The notes: a model not told the origin generated them from the sequence alone. A stretch of DNA of 64,000 nucleotides from Aliidiomarina quisquiliarum (GCF_023922585.1 NZ_JAMFTN010000021.1:253076-317075), one strand, 5' to 3'. Shown: positions 54,418 to 63,686, numbered from the stretch's first letter. Numbers and translations are program-made.

Positions 54418-55310
54418 CACGAACACCGCCCTGGTGGCTGGGGCTTGCCTTAACCACCATGCTTATACTAACGGTGACTGGCTGTGCAACAGCTCCTGAG
54501 CCGATAGCAACTGACAGCGAACAAGGCACAGAGCCCGACTTCGACTTTAGCGACGCCCGCGACCCGTTTGAAGACTTTAACCGTAAGTTATGGGACTGGA
54601 ACCGAGAAACCCTCGACCCCATGATTCTACTCCCTTTGGCCAACACCTACGAAAAAGTACCCTCGGGCTTTCGGCAAAGTATTTATAGTTTTACCGACAA
54701 CTTAAACGAGCCGGTGAACTTTATTAACAACGTATTACAGCTGAAAATGCGCGACGCGGGCATTAGTATTACCCGTTTTGCAATGAACAGCTCGTTAGGT
54801 TTTTTAGGTTTTTTCGACGTGGCCACAAGCGTGGGTATTACCGAGCAAAAAGAGTCCTTCGGTGAAACCTTAGCAACCTATGGGGTGCCGCAAGGGCCTT
54901 ATATTATGTTGCCCGGCATTGGTCCTACGGTGGCAATCGACCGTGGTGGCGACCTTGCCGACAGTGTGCTGTGGCCGAATCTTATTTATGGCTGGCACAT
55001 TACCGTGGCCAAATATGTACTCCGTGGGTTGTCGCAACGTATTGAATTAAAACAACTTGAGCCTATGCTCGAAAACTCCATCGACGAATATAGTTTTGTG
55101 CGTGAAGCCTACTTTTCTTACTGGCTAGACAAAGTGTTCGACGGTAATGTGCCTGCCGACAGCATGTGGGACGACCCCTGGGATAGCGACTGGGACGACG
55201 AATGGAAAGACGAATGGGACGACCAAGACGGTTTTAATCCCAGCGCAGCAGTGGAATATAATTCCCAGAGTTGGCAACAAATTAAGCGCGAATTTACTGC
55301 GCCACATTGA
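54414..55310 (+). CDS. mlaA: outer-membrane lipid asymmetry lipoprotein MlaA (VacJ)
   Basis: MlaA removes misplaced phospholipids from the outer leaflet of the outer membrane. The 298-residue prolipoprotein has lipobox TVTGC (Cys24) and the family core DPFEDFNRKLWDWNR, NFINNVLQ and GVPQGPYIMLPGIGPT. It is longer than the E. coli protein because of a C-terminal tail with an Asp/Trp-rich stretch (about residues 255-275, DDPWDSDWDDEWKDEWDD). The ATGA overlap with ccmI suggests it is translated with the ccm operon; the other mla genes are not here. Confidence 0.94.
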   Translation: MTRTPPWWLGLALTTMLILTVTGCATAPEPIATDSEQGTEPDFDFSDARDPFEDFNRKLWDWNRETLDPMILLPLANTYEKVPSGFRQSIYSFTDNLNEPVNFINNVLQLKMRDAGISITRFAMNSSLGFLGFFDVATSVGITEQKESFGETLATYGVPQGPYIMLPGIGPTVAIDRGGDLADSVLWPNLIYGWHITVAKYVLRGLSQRIELKQLEPMLENSIDEYSFVREAYFSYWLDKVFDGNVPADSMWDDPWDSDWDDEWKDEWDDQDGFNPSAAVEYNSQSWQQIKREFTAPH

Positions 55311-55365
55311 CGAAAGCGGATCTCTGGTCAATGCTCAAAGCTAGCGACTGCAACGGAGAAGTTGA

Positions 55366-56349
55366 ATGTCGGCATGCAAAGTTTTAGTTATTGAAGACGA
55401 TGCTATCTTTGGTGGTATCGTCGAAACCTATCTTACCAAGCTAGGCTATCAGGTTACTTTAGCCACCGACGGCGAAACCGGCTTGGCGCTTTGCGCGCTA
55501 GAAAAGCCCGACGTGGTAATATGCGATCTGATCTTACCGAACCTGTCGGGTTTAGAGGTGCTCGAGCAGCTTATTCAGGCTACGGAAAGCATTCCGGTTA
55601 TTGTTATTTCTGCCTCAGAGCGCATGTCCGACATTCGCGACGCAGTGCAATTAGGGGCCAGCGACTATTTAATTAAGCCCCTGCAACAGTTAGCCACCCT
55701 CGACCAAGCCATTCAAAATTGCCTAACCGTTAGCAGCCTTGAAGACGCCTGGGAGCGCGAGCGCTGGGAGCTCGATAACCATATCGACGTGTTGTTTCGC
55801 GACGACCATTTAATTGACAGTTTAGTTGGCGAATTTACCCCGCAAGACCAGCTCAACCTACCCATGTGCGACATTAGCCATACGGTGAACGCCAACGCAG
55901 AGTCGCAAGTGTTGGTGGTGTACCAACGCTTTCCAAACCACGGCGCCTTTGTGCTCATTGCAAAATCACAAGCCGCTACCGGGCAAGATATTATTGCTTT
56001 ATTGGTGCTGAAAAGTTTATTGAACCCGTATTTGCGCCAAGGCTTTAGCTCGAAAATGGGAATATTACGCACGCCGCAGCGGTTGCTGGAATTATTAAAC
56101 CAAGAATTGTGTCATTCGCGCATTCGCTCCGCCTTCGACGTGGCAGGGCTATGGGTCGACGGCGTAACGGGGGATTTAAGCTGGGCCCACTGTGGCGACA
56201 AAGTGGTTATTAATACCGCCAGCCGGCCCGATTTAGCTATTGGTATTTGGGCGCAGGCCAGTTTCACTGGGCATCGGGGCAAGCTAGGTAGCCAGCCCTT
56301 TACCATGACCGCCCAGGGCGCTTCAGTTAGCTTGACCCCGCGTCGTTAG
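55366..56349 (+). CDS. RssB-like response regulator with PP2C-type output domain
   Basis: A 327-residue protein with a receiver domain (acidic DD at 11-12, phospho-Asp54 in VVICDLILPN, IKPL lysine) and a C-terminal domain of the PPM/SpoIIE phosphatase fold (LVVYQRFPNHGAFVLIAKSQ, then GVTGDLSWAHCGDKVVI). This layout is that of RssB, the adaptor that delivers sigma-S to ClpXP; in RssB the phosphatase site is dead. The metal-binding aspartates of an active phosphatase are not obvious here either. Its 3' end overlaps the convergent next gene by 23 bases. RssB function is likely but unproven. Confidence 0.8.
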   Translation: MSACKVLVIEDDAIFGGIVETYLTKLGYQVTLATDGETGLALCALEKPDVVICDLILPNLSGLEVLEQLIQATESIPVIVISASERMSDIRDAVQLGASDYLIKPLQQLATLDQAIQNCLTVSSLEDAWERERWELDNHIDVLFRDDHLIDSLVGEFTPQDQLNLPMCDISHTVNANAESQVLVVYQRFPNHGAFVLIAKSQAATGQDIIALLVLKSLLNPYLRQGFSSKMGILRTPQRLLELLNQELCHSRIRSAFDVAGLWVDGVTGDLSWAHCGDKVVINTASRPDLAIGIWAQASFTGHRGKLGSQPFTMTAQGASVSLTPRR

Positions 56350-56725
56350 TGCTGTCGCCATCGCTGTTCGACAGCGGGCTATGATCGCGATCTTTAGGCG
56401 TAGGCTCTTGCCGAGCAAAGGCTTTATTGTCTGCCCGGCGGGCAATTTCGTCGCCAATATAGGGTAGGGCAAGGTTCAAGGTTACCGGCATTAACAGCAA
56501 TGGATACAACAACCCCGCCGCCAGTAAGCTCACTACCTTCCAAATAATACCGGGCACAAACAACAAGGCCCAAAACAAGCCAATTAATAGCAATAACTTC
56601 AGCGCCACCGCCACTGCACGCCGACCGTAAGGCATGCTTTTGGCCGCAGCTTGAATAATCTCAACCCGCTCAGCAGCCGTAAAAGGTTGCAACACCTCAA
56701 TGTTTTTTGAAGAAAAATAAACCAT
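56327..56725 (-). CDS. small membrane protein of unknown function (DUF6170-like)
   Basis: A 132-residue protein with an N-terminal amphipathic part (YFSSKNIEVLQPFTAAERVE), two closely spaced membrane helices (about 39-60 and 63-85) and a hydrophilic tail rich in Asp, Ser and Asn. I chose the ATG at 56725, preceded by GGAGT on the minus strand; an in-frame ATG six codons upstream lacks a site. It resembles an uncharacterised Alteromonadales family; the family name is from memory and uncertain. It overlaps the RssB-like gene tail to tail. Confidence 0.7.
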   Translation of the reverse strand: MVYFSSKNIEVLQPFTAAERVEIIQAAAKSMPYGRRAVAVALKLLLLIGLFWALLFVPGIIWKVVSLLAAGLLYPLLLMPVTLNLALPYIGDEIARRADNKAFARQEPTPKDRDHSPLSNSDGDSTNDAGSS

Positions 56726-56773
56726 ATATAACTCCACAGGCAATCAATGCGCTTATCTTACAACACTTTCAGG

Positions 56774-56801
56774 TAATTGTGGGGTCATAATTGTGGGGTC
56801 A
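56774..56801. repeat. 14-bp tandem duplication at the edge of the second 69-bp element
   Basis: TAATTGTGGGGTCA occurs twice in direct succession; the second copy contains the left end of the 69-bp element. This could be a trace of insertion or of slipped replication. Confidence 0.8.
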
Positions 56802-56863
56802 GAAGCAAGCTGCTACAACCCGCATAACGCCACAAAGTTGGCGGTGAAGTTGGTTCTGACCCC
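56795..56863. repeat. 69-bp element with GGGGTCAGAA inverted ends, copy 2
   Basis: The ends GGGGTCAGAA and GTTCTGACCCC match those of the copy at 45899, and the length is again 69 bases. The interior differs and holds a CGCCA/TGGCG hairpin. It lies between divergent genes and so could affect their promoters. Confidence 0.75.
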
Positions 56864-56933
56864 AGTATTAATTTTTTCATTGGGGTGTGAATTTGCTAGG
56901 ATAAGAACTAACAGTACATAAAAAGGAATGTCA

Positions 56934-58346
56934 ATGGCGCAGCCAGACAGCGAGAACGAGTCGATTAAACCCGACGGCGAAGCAAAACTAATTAATACAG
57001 ACTATCAAATCGGGCAAGACAATATTGCATTCAAAGTGGGCCCTTTTAGCCTCGACATTCACAACCGCGTGTTCCTCATTTCAGGTTTAATGGTCATTGT
57101 TTTCGTGGCCATCACCTTATTCTTCAAGGCGGAAGCCGAGCCAGTTTTTACCAGCACCCGTAATTGGTTAACGTCGAACCTAGACTGGTTCTTTATGGTC
57201 GCCACCAATATTTTCGTGCTGCTGGCCATTGGCTTAATTATTTCGTCTTTAGGCCGAGTGCGTATTGGTGGCACGGAAGCCTGTCCCGATTTTTCCTACC
57301 TCAGCTGGTTTGCCATGTTGTTTGCGGCGGGTATGGGCATTGGCTTAATGTTTTACGGTGTTTCCGAGCCCCTCACGCATTTCACCGCGGCCTATGAAGG
57401 CACCAGCGCGGCACCTCTGGCCGGGGCTGAAGGCGACGCCTTAGCGGCACGGCGGTTAGGTATGGCGGCTACCATTTATCACTGGGCGCTGCACCCTTGG
57501 GCTACTTATGCCATTTTGGCGCTGGGTTTGGCTATTTTCTCCTACAATAAAGGCTTGCCACTAACGGTTCGCTCCATTTTCTACCCAATCTTGGGCGAGC
57601 GCATTTGGGGCTGGCCAGGGCATGTTATTGATATTTTAGCCGTGCTGGCTACCTTATTTGGCCTGGCTACCTCGCTCGGCTTTTGGGCCTCACAAGCGGC
57701 CGCGGGTATGAATTACCTGTTCGGCACCCCAGAAGGGGTGGGCATGAAAGTGCTGCTCATTGTCGCTATTACCATGATTGCCTTAGTGTCGGTTATGGCT
57801 GGCTTGAATGCCGGGGTAAAACGCCTGTCAGAAATTAACCTCGGGTTAGCAGCCTTGCTTATGCTGTTTGTCATTATTGTTGGCCCAACGCTGGCTATTG
57901 TTACGGGCTTTTTCGGCAATATTTACGCCTACATAACGGCCTTGCCGGCCTTAGCGAACCCTATTGGCCGCACCGACACCAGCTATATGCATGGTTGGAG
58001 CACCTTTTATTGGGCCTGGTGGATTTCTTGGTCACCCTTTGTCGGTATTGTGTTGGTGGTTATCTTTTTCGTAACCTCGTCCGACTCAGGCTCATTGGTT
58101 ATCGACACCATTGCCGCTGGCGGCAAAGTGAATGCACCAACACCACAACGGGTGTTTTGGTGTACATTTGAAGGGGTGGTGGCCATCGTGCTTATGCTCG
58201 GTGGTGGCTTAGTGGCACTGCAGGCCATGGCGGTTTCTACCGGCTTTCCCTTTGCCATTGTGCTGTTGGTTAGCTGTGTGTCGCTGGTCAAAGGCCTCAT
58301 GGAAGAGCCACGGCCAAAAGCAGCCCGAAAGCTGAAAAAGTCTTAA
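56934..58346 (+). pseudogene. BCCT-family (betaine/choline/carnitine) transporter with internal deletion
   Basis: A sodium- or proton-coupled osmolyte transporter by family (MLFAAGMGIGLMFYGVSEP, LGFWASQAAAGMNYLFG, WWISWSPFVG, FFVTSSDSGSLVID). The product is only about 470 residues. In normal BCCT proteins WWISWSPFVG is followed by an ARxSRGRTxREF-type stretch and a further membrane helix, about 70-100 residues, before FFVTSxDSGS; here the two motifs are joined within 10 residues at about 58045-58050. The frame is kept. The loss removes the region of helix 9, so transport is doubtful. The ATG at 56934 follows AAAGGA better than the one at 56928. Called pseudogene on this inference. Confidence 0.7.
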
Positions 58347-58358
58347 GGAGCAAGTTAC

Positions 58359-60218
58359 ATGCAAGCTGAACATTTGGAAGTGCTCGACTTTCTTCGTCCT
58401 TACCCGCCCTTTCGCGAGTTGCCCGACGAAGAGCTAGAACGTTTAGCTGCGGTGGTTGAAGTGGGTTATTTTAAGCACGGCAGCCAAATACTCGAATATA
58501 ATCAGCATGTGAAAGACTTACATGTGGTGCGCAGCGGTGCCGTGGAAGTACTCACCCGCACCGGCGAACTGCATAACCGGCTTAGTGAAGGTGGGTTTTT
58601 TGGCGAAGGCGGGCTGCTGCGTAATGGCCGCGTGCGTTACCCGGTTACGGCGCTAGAAGACTCGCTTATTTACTTTATTCCCGGTAAAGAATTCAGCCGC
58701 TTATACGACGAATACGAAGAATTTGCCGACGCGGTAGAAATTGAAGATCGCGAACGCCTTAAGCGCACGGTGTCCCGTACCCGTAAAGCCAGCGATTTAA
58801 TGACCGCCACTATTGCCAGCCTCGTTTCGCGCGAGCCAGTTACCATTAGTTGCAACAACACGGTGCGCGAAGCGGCCGAGCTCATGACCGCAGAAGACAT
58901 TTCGTCACTGCTGGTACACAACAACAACGCCGACTTGCCAGTAGGTATTATTACCGACAAAGATCTGCGCCGCCGAGTGCTGGCGGTGGGCTTAAGCGAC
59001 CAAACACCCGTGTCAGACATCATGACCGAAGGTTTGGTGTTTGTTGAATCGCACCAGCGCATTTTCGAAGCCATGCTAATTATGCTGCGCCGCAACGTGC
59101 GCCATTTACCAGTGGTGAACAAAAAGAAAACCATTGGCGTGCTGTCAATTTCCGATCTGGTACATTACGAATCGAAAAGCAGCCTGTTTGTGGTTAGTAA
59201 TATTTTCAAACAAAACACCGTCGAAGAATTGGTTTGTTTGGTAGACGACGTGCGTGGTAGCTTTATTCGCTTGGTGGAAGAAGACGCCAACTCGCGCATG
59301 ATCGGCTCAGCCATGGCGGTTATCGGCCGTAGTTTTAAGCAGCGCCTGCTGGAACTGGCAGAAGAAAAACTGGGCCCAGCGCCGGTGCCTTATTGTTTTC
59401 TAGCCCTTGGGTCTATGGCTCGTGGCGAACAGCTTATTGTTACCGACCAAGACAACGCCTTGGTGCTTAGCGACCGCTTTGTGCCCGAGCTGCACGACGA
59501 CTATTTCCGCGAGCTAGCGCAATTTGTCTGCGACGGCCTCGACGCCTGTGGTTACCCCTATTGCACAGGCAATATTATGGCCACTAACTTGCAGTGGCGC
59601 CAACCGCTGGCGAAATGGAAGAAGTATTTCAGCGATTGGATCGACAATCCGTGCCCAGAAAGCTTGCTGCACAGTTCGATATTTTTCGATTTAGAAGGAG
59701 TGTGGGGTCGTACCGACTACGCCGACATGCTCAACGATTTAATTCGTAAGCGGGCTAAGCGCAGTAAACGTTTCTTAGCTTGTATGGCGCGCAATGCCTT
59801 AAATCGTACGCCACCACTGGGTTTCTTTAAAAGCTTTGTGATGGAAAAAGACGGTAAACACAATAACTCAATTAACACCAAACGCCGTGGCACTGCGCCC
59901 TTGGCCGATTTAATTCGGGTGCATGCGCTGGCGGTGGGCTCGAAGCGGCGCAATAGTTTTGCTCGTTTAGAAGACATTCACGAAGCCAATATTTTGCCTA
60001 AAGGCCGCGCGGCCGACTTGCGCGACGCGCTGGAATTTATTTCCATGGTGCGCATTCGCCATCAGGCCTTGGCGCTGCAACGGGGCGACGAGCCTAATAA
60101 CAACGTCGCACCCGACGAGCTGTCAGATTTCGAGCGTAATAACCTTAAAGACGCCTTCCAAATACTGAGCAATTCGCAGAAGTTTTTACGCTTTCAGTAC
60201 CCAATGGGGCTCAGCTAA
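58359..60218 (+). CDS. cNMP-binding / CBS / DUF294 nucleotidyltransferase-like protein
   Basis: A 619-residue soluble signalling protein. Residues about 10-140 form a cyclic-nucleotide-binding-like domain, about 147-270 a CBS pair (SREPVTISCNNTVREAAELM and IMTEGLVFVESHQ), about 300-440 a DUF294 nucleotidyltransferase-like domain with GSMARGEQLIVTDQDNALVL (GlnD-like G-S and D-x-D pattern), and the rest its C-terminal substrate-binding domain. Such proteins often lie beside transporters and a DEDD exonuclease, as here; they probably sense nucleotides and control the transporter. The target is unknown. Confidence 0.9.
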   Translation: MQAEHLEVLDFLRPYPPFRELPDEELERLAAVVEVGYFKHGSQILEYNQHVKDLHVVRSGAVEVLTRTGELHNRLSEGGFFGEGGLLRNGRVRYPVTALEDSLIYFIPGKEFSRLYDEYEEFADAVEIEDRERLKRTVSRTRKASDLMTATIASLVSREPVTISCNNTVREAAELMTAEDISSLLVHNNNADLPVGIITDKDLRRRVLAVGLSDQTPVSDIMTEGLVFVESHQRIFEAMLIMLRRNVRHLPVVNKKKTIGVLSISDLVHYESKSSLFVVSNIFKQNTVEELVCLVDDVRGSFIRLVEEDANSRMIGSAMAVIGRSFKQRLLELAEEKLGPAPVPYCFLALGSMARGEQLIVTDQDNALVLSDRFVPELHDDYFRELAQFVCDGLDACGYPYCTGNIMATNLQWRQPLAKWKKYFSDWIDNPCPESLLHSSIFFDLEGVWGRTDYADMLNDLIRKRAKRSKRFLACMARNALNRTPPLGFFKSFVMEKDGKHNNSINTKRRGTAPLADLIRVHALAVGSKRRNSFARLEDIHEANILPKGRAADLRDALEFISMVRIRHQALALQRGDEPNNNVAPDELSDFERNNLKDAFQILSNSQKFLRFQYPMGLS

Positions 60219-60221
60219 CGC

Positions 60222-60989
60222 ATGTTTTATTTAGATAAAGACAAAGTAAAGCCCCATGTGTGCGAGGGCGAGCTCGACGAAGAACTGCTGGAAAGCATTA
60301 ACGACTGGCGTGGGCGCTACGAAGAATTAGAGCGTAAAGCCCGCGACCCGCGGTTGAAGCGATTTTATGCTGCGGGCATTGCCAGTGCCGAAACACCGAT
60401 TCGCGACGTGCCCTTATTGTCGCTCGACTTTGAAACCACCGGCCTTGATCCCGCCCGCCACGGTATCGTTAGCGTTGGCTGCATGCCCATGACTCTGTCG
60501 CGTATTAACCATAGTGTGGCCAAGTTTTGGGTAACCAAACCACGCCGGGCTTTATTAGACAGCTCAGTGGTTATTCACGGTATTACCCACACACAAATAG
60601 AAAACGCGCCCGATTTCAATGACATCGTCGACGAATTACTAGAAGAAATGGCCGGGCGGGTTATGGTGGTGCATTACCGTGGTATCGAGCGGGCGTTTTT
60701 CCACGAAGCCTTGAAAAACCGCCTGGGCGAAGGCATCGAATTTCCGGTTATCGACACCATGGAACTTGAAGCACGCCTGCACCGTTACCAAAGCCGCTCC
60801 ATTTGGCGTCGTTTTCGCGGCGTCAGGCCCGTTTCCATACGCCTCGCCGACTCGCGCAAACGCTACAATTTACCCTGGTACCGCCCCCACGACGCCGTCA
60901 TCGACGCCCTCAGCGCCGCCGAATTACTCCAAGCCCAAATCGCCCACCATTACAGCCCCGAAACCCCCATACACGATTTGTGGGTGTAG
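60222..60989 (+). CDS. DnaQ-like 3'-5' exonuclease
   Basis: A 255-residue DEDDh-type exonuclease. The Exo I motif is LSLDFETTGLD (near residue 68), HGITHTQIENAPDF lies in the middle, and PHDAVIDALSAAELL provides the late His and Asp. It starts three bases after the CBS/DUF294 gene, a conserved pairing in gammaproteobacteria, and is too divergent to be the polymerase III epsilon subunit. Substrate in the cell is unknown. The gene ends at the edge of the repeat array. Confidence 0.88.
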   Translation: MFYLDKDKVKPHVCEGELDEELLESINDWRGRYEELERKARDPRLKRFYAAGIASAETPIRDVPLLSLDFETTGLDPARHGIVSVGCMPMTLSRINHSVAKFWVTKPRRALLDSSVVIHGITHTQIENAPDFNDIVDELLEEMAGRVMVVHYRGIERAFFHEALKNRLGEGIEFPVIDTMELEARLHRYQSRSIWRRFRGVRPVSIRLADSRKRYNLPWYRPHDAVIDALSAAELLQAQIAHHYSPETPIHDLWV

Positions 60990-62205
60990 CACATGCCCTA
61001 CGGGCATGGCGATAAACGGACATAACGCGGTAATAGAAACATCGTAGGTCATGCATTGCATGACGCCGCTCGGTGGTTAACGTTCACACCCACACAGCAG
61101 GCAGTGCCTGCCCTACGGGCATGGCGATAAACGGACATAGCGCGGTAATAGAAATATCGTAGGTCATGCAATGCATGACGCCGCTCGGTGGTTAACGTTC
61201 ACACCCACACAGCAGGCAGTGCCTGCCCTACGGGCATGGCGATAAACGGACATAACGCGGCAATAGAAACATCGTAGGTCATGCATTGCATGACGCCGCT
61301 CGGTGGTTAACGTTCACACCCACACAGCAGGCAATGCCTGCCCTACGGGCATGGCGATAAACGGACATAACGCGGCAATAGAAACATCGTAGGTCATGCA
61401 TTGCATGACGCCGCACGGTGGTTAACGAATAACAACAACCAATGGATTAACGGCAGGCAATGCCATGCCCTACGTATACGGTGGCACCGTAGGTCATGCA
61501 TTGCATGACGCCGCTCGGTGGTTAACGTTCACACCCACACAGCAGGCAGTGCCTGCCCTACGAACATGTCGATAAACGGACATAACGCGGTAATAGAAAC
61601 ACCGTAGGTCATGCATTGCATGACGCCGCTCGGTGGTTAACGTTCACACCCACACAGCAGGCAATGCCTGCCCTACGGGCATGGCGATAAACGGACATAA
61701 CGCGGTAATAGAAACATCGTAGGTCATGCATTGCATGACGCCGCTCGGTGGTTAACGTTCACATCCACAGCAGGCAATGCCTGCCCTACGAACATGTCGA
61801 TAAACGGACATAACGCGGTAATAGAAACATCGTAGGTCATGCATTGCATGACGCCGCTCGGTGGTTAACGTTCACACCCACACAGCAGGCAGTGCCTGCC
61901 CTACGGGCATGGCGATAAACGGACATAACGCGGTAATAGAAACATCGTAGGTCATGCATTGCATGACGCCGCTCGGTGGTTAACGTTCACACCCACACAG
62001 CAGGCAGTGCCTGCCCTACGGGCATGGCGATAAACGGACATAACGCGGTAATAGAAATATCGTAGGTCATGCATTGCATGACGCCGCTCGGTGGTTAACG
62101 TTCACACCCACACAGCAGGCAGTGCCTGCCCTACGGGCATGGCGATAAACGGACATAACGCGGTAATAGAAACATCGTAGGTCATGCATTGCATGACGCC
62201 GCTCG
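60990..62205. repeat. tandem array of eleven ~115-bp units built from REP-like palindrome pairs
   Basis: The sequence GTAGGTCATGCATTGCATGAC recurs at 61044, 61159, 61274, 61389, 61489, 61604, 61719, 61832, 61947, 62062 and 62177: nine of the ten intervals are 115 or 113 bases, one is 100 and holds a diverged segment. Each unit has a CGTAGG head plus palindrome 1 (GTCATGCA/TGCATGAC), the block CGGTGGTTAACGTTCACACC, then palindrome 2 (GCAGGCA/TGCCTGC) ending in CCTACG, so the two palindromes carry inverted CGTAGG heads like a BIME, and a spacer with ATAAACGGACATAACGCGG. GTAG heads are typical of REP elements mobilised by RAYT transposases; none is encoded in the window. Nothing coding was seen here. 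Confidence 0.93.
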
Positions 62206-62232
62206 CCACTGGTGTTTTTATCAGCAATAAAG

Positions 62233-62261
62233 TTGATCGAGTGTACAAAATATCCTACATT
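62233..62261 (+). promoter_or_regulatory. sigma-70-type promoter of hipBA
   Basis: TTGATC, 17 bases and TACATT form a plausible -35/-10 pair about 40 bases before hipB, in an AT-rich stretch just after the repeat array. A TATCC half-site precedes the -10, but the matching GGATA half of the E. coli hip operator is missing. Confidence 0.55.
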
Positions 62262-62302
62262 ATCTCTAAATACATGAAAAATGTTTAATATATTGGACGC
62301 CT

Positions 62303-62545
62303 ATGGATTTCTACTCACTAGCTCAAAAAGTGCAAAGCTTACGAAAAGAACAAAATATAACGCAGGCACAAATGGCCGAGCATTTAAAAATATCACGATC
62401 CACACTCAGTGCATTTGAAACTGGGCGTGCTACAGATATTGGACTAAAAAAGGTACTCGCAATGCTTGATTATTTGGGTTACGAATTAAGTTTGCGTGAG
62501 CAATCGCCATTCCCAACTTTTGAAGAGCTCCTCGATGCCCAATAA
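62303..62545 (+). CDS. hipB: HipB-like antitoxin / XRE-family repressor
   Basis: An 80-residue helix-turn-helix protein: SLRKEQNITQAQMAEHLKIS, then RSTLSAFETGRATDIGLKK, form the XRE fold (about residues 10-60). By family it binds its own promoter and neutralises the HipA kinase. The stop lies 11 bases inside the next gene, the usual antitoxin-toxin coupling. It is more AT-rich than the host genes and lacks their frequent TCGAC pentamer, which suggests recent acquisition. Confidence 0.88.
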   Translation: MDFYSLAQKVQSLRKEQNITQAQMAEHLKISRSTLSAFETGRATDIGLKKVLAMLDYLGYELSLREQSPFPTFEELLDAQ

Positions 62546-63686
62546 ATTAAGTGTGTTAGTAAGCCAACAAGCCGCAGGAACATTGCTACAAGAACATGGC
62601 AGCTGTGTATTCAGTTATAACAACACGGCAACTGCAGAGCAGTTTGTTTCACTTACTATGCCTGTAAGAGCTCGCGACTATGTGCATACGCAGTTGCATC
62701 CTATTTTTGAAATGCACTTACCAGAAGGTTACTTGTTAGCGTTGATAAAGCGGCATTTTAGCAAGTTAATTGCTGCAAATGACTTTGGTTTACTGCAATT
62801 AATGTCCGTTGGCATTCGAGGCAGGTTGCAATATCAAGAAACTATTAATAATAAGCCGCCTTTAACCCTTGATGAGCTGCTATATCCTGAAAACCAGAAG
62901 CTTTTTGATGAACTAGTACAGCGTTTTGCATTGCAGTCCGCGGTGAGTGGGGTACAACCGAAAGTATTAGCGCAAGTATTAAATAAAGCCACCCTCAAAC
63001 TTGAGAACTACATTGTTAAGGCATGGGGGCCTGAATATCCACAGTTGGCATTAAATGAATACTGGTGTATGCGAGTTTTACAAGAAGCAGGTGTGCCCGT
63101 ACCGGAGTTTTACTTGTCGAATGATGCCGCTCTTTTTATTATGAAACGCTTTGATATTACTGACACGGGCGATTTTTTAGGCTTCGAAGACATAGGGGTA
63201 CTACAAGCGCGCGGTCGAGAGCAAAAATATGAAGGTAGCTATGAACAAATGATAAAAACCATTTCCTCATTTGTATCTCCGCAACATAAAAATGATGCTA
63301 TGCATTCTTTTTTTAAAATGATGGTGATAAATCAAACGTTACAAAACGGAGATGCTCACTTGAAAAATTTCGGGGTCTTGTACACCAACATCAATAACAT
63401 TTGGCTCGCCCCTGCTTATGATGTTATTAGTACGACTGCTTATATATGGAATGATAGTGCTGCCTTGACACTAATGGGCAGTCGTAAGTGGTGGTCGCGA
63501 AAACATCTAATTAAATTTGGTGTTAACAGTTGCGGCTTGAGTACAAAACAAGCGAACGAGTTGTACGATGAGTGTGAAGCTGCACAAGAAAGCGTAGCTA
63601 AACAAATAGAAAAACATATAGTTGAAGTAACTAATAGCGATCAGCGCAAAATATTAGAGCACCTGTTATCACTATTAAAACAGTAG
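62535..63686 (+). CDS. hipA: HipA-like serine/threonine kinase toxin
   Basis: By family HipA phosphorylates a tRNA synthetase, often GltX, and stops translation, giving persistence. The 383-residue protein has the N-terminal subdomain (about 1-110), the nucleotide-loop motif SGVQPKV (138-144), Lys162 in NYIVKAWG, the catalytic NGDAHLKNFG (Asp273, Asn278) and the metal-binding Asp296 in AYDVIS, so the kinase looks intact. I chose the ATG at 62535; an upstream in-frame start at 62496 lies within hipB. Base and codon use differ from neighbours. It is flanked on both sides by REP-like arrays. Its actual target is unknown. Confidence 0.88.
   Translation: MPNKLSVLVSQQAAGTLLQEHGSCVFSYNNTATAEQFVSLTMPVRARDYVHTQLHPIFEMHLPEGYLLALIKRHFSKLIAANDFGLLQLMSVGIRGRLQYQETINNKPPLTLDELLYPENQKLFDELVQRFALQSAVSGVQPKVLAQVLNKATLKLENYIVKAWGPEYPQLALNEYWCMRVLQEAGVPVPEFYLSNDAALFIMKRFDITDTGDFLGFEDIGVLQARGREQKYEGSYEQMIKTISSFVSPQHKNDAMHSFFKMMVINQTLQNGDAHLKNFGVLYTNINNIWLAPAYDVISTTAYIWNDSAALTLMGSRKWWSRKHLIKFGVNSCGLSTKQANELYDECEAAQESVAKQIEKHIVEVTNSDQRKILEHLLSLLKQ

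Noticed and set aside
55366..56349. Active PP2C phosphatase in the RssB-like protein
   Set aside because: The metal-binding aspartate motifs are not recognisable, so a dead phosphatase fold as in RssB is more likely.
60990..62205. CRISPR array, because of regular repeats
   Set aside because: The whole 115-bp unit is repeated, spacers are not unique, the repeats are palindrome pairs and no cas gene is near.
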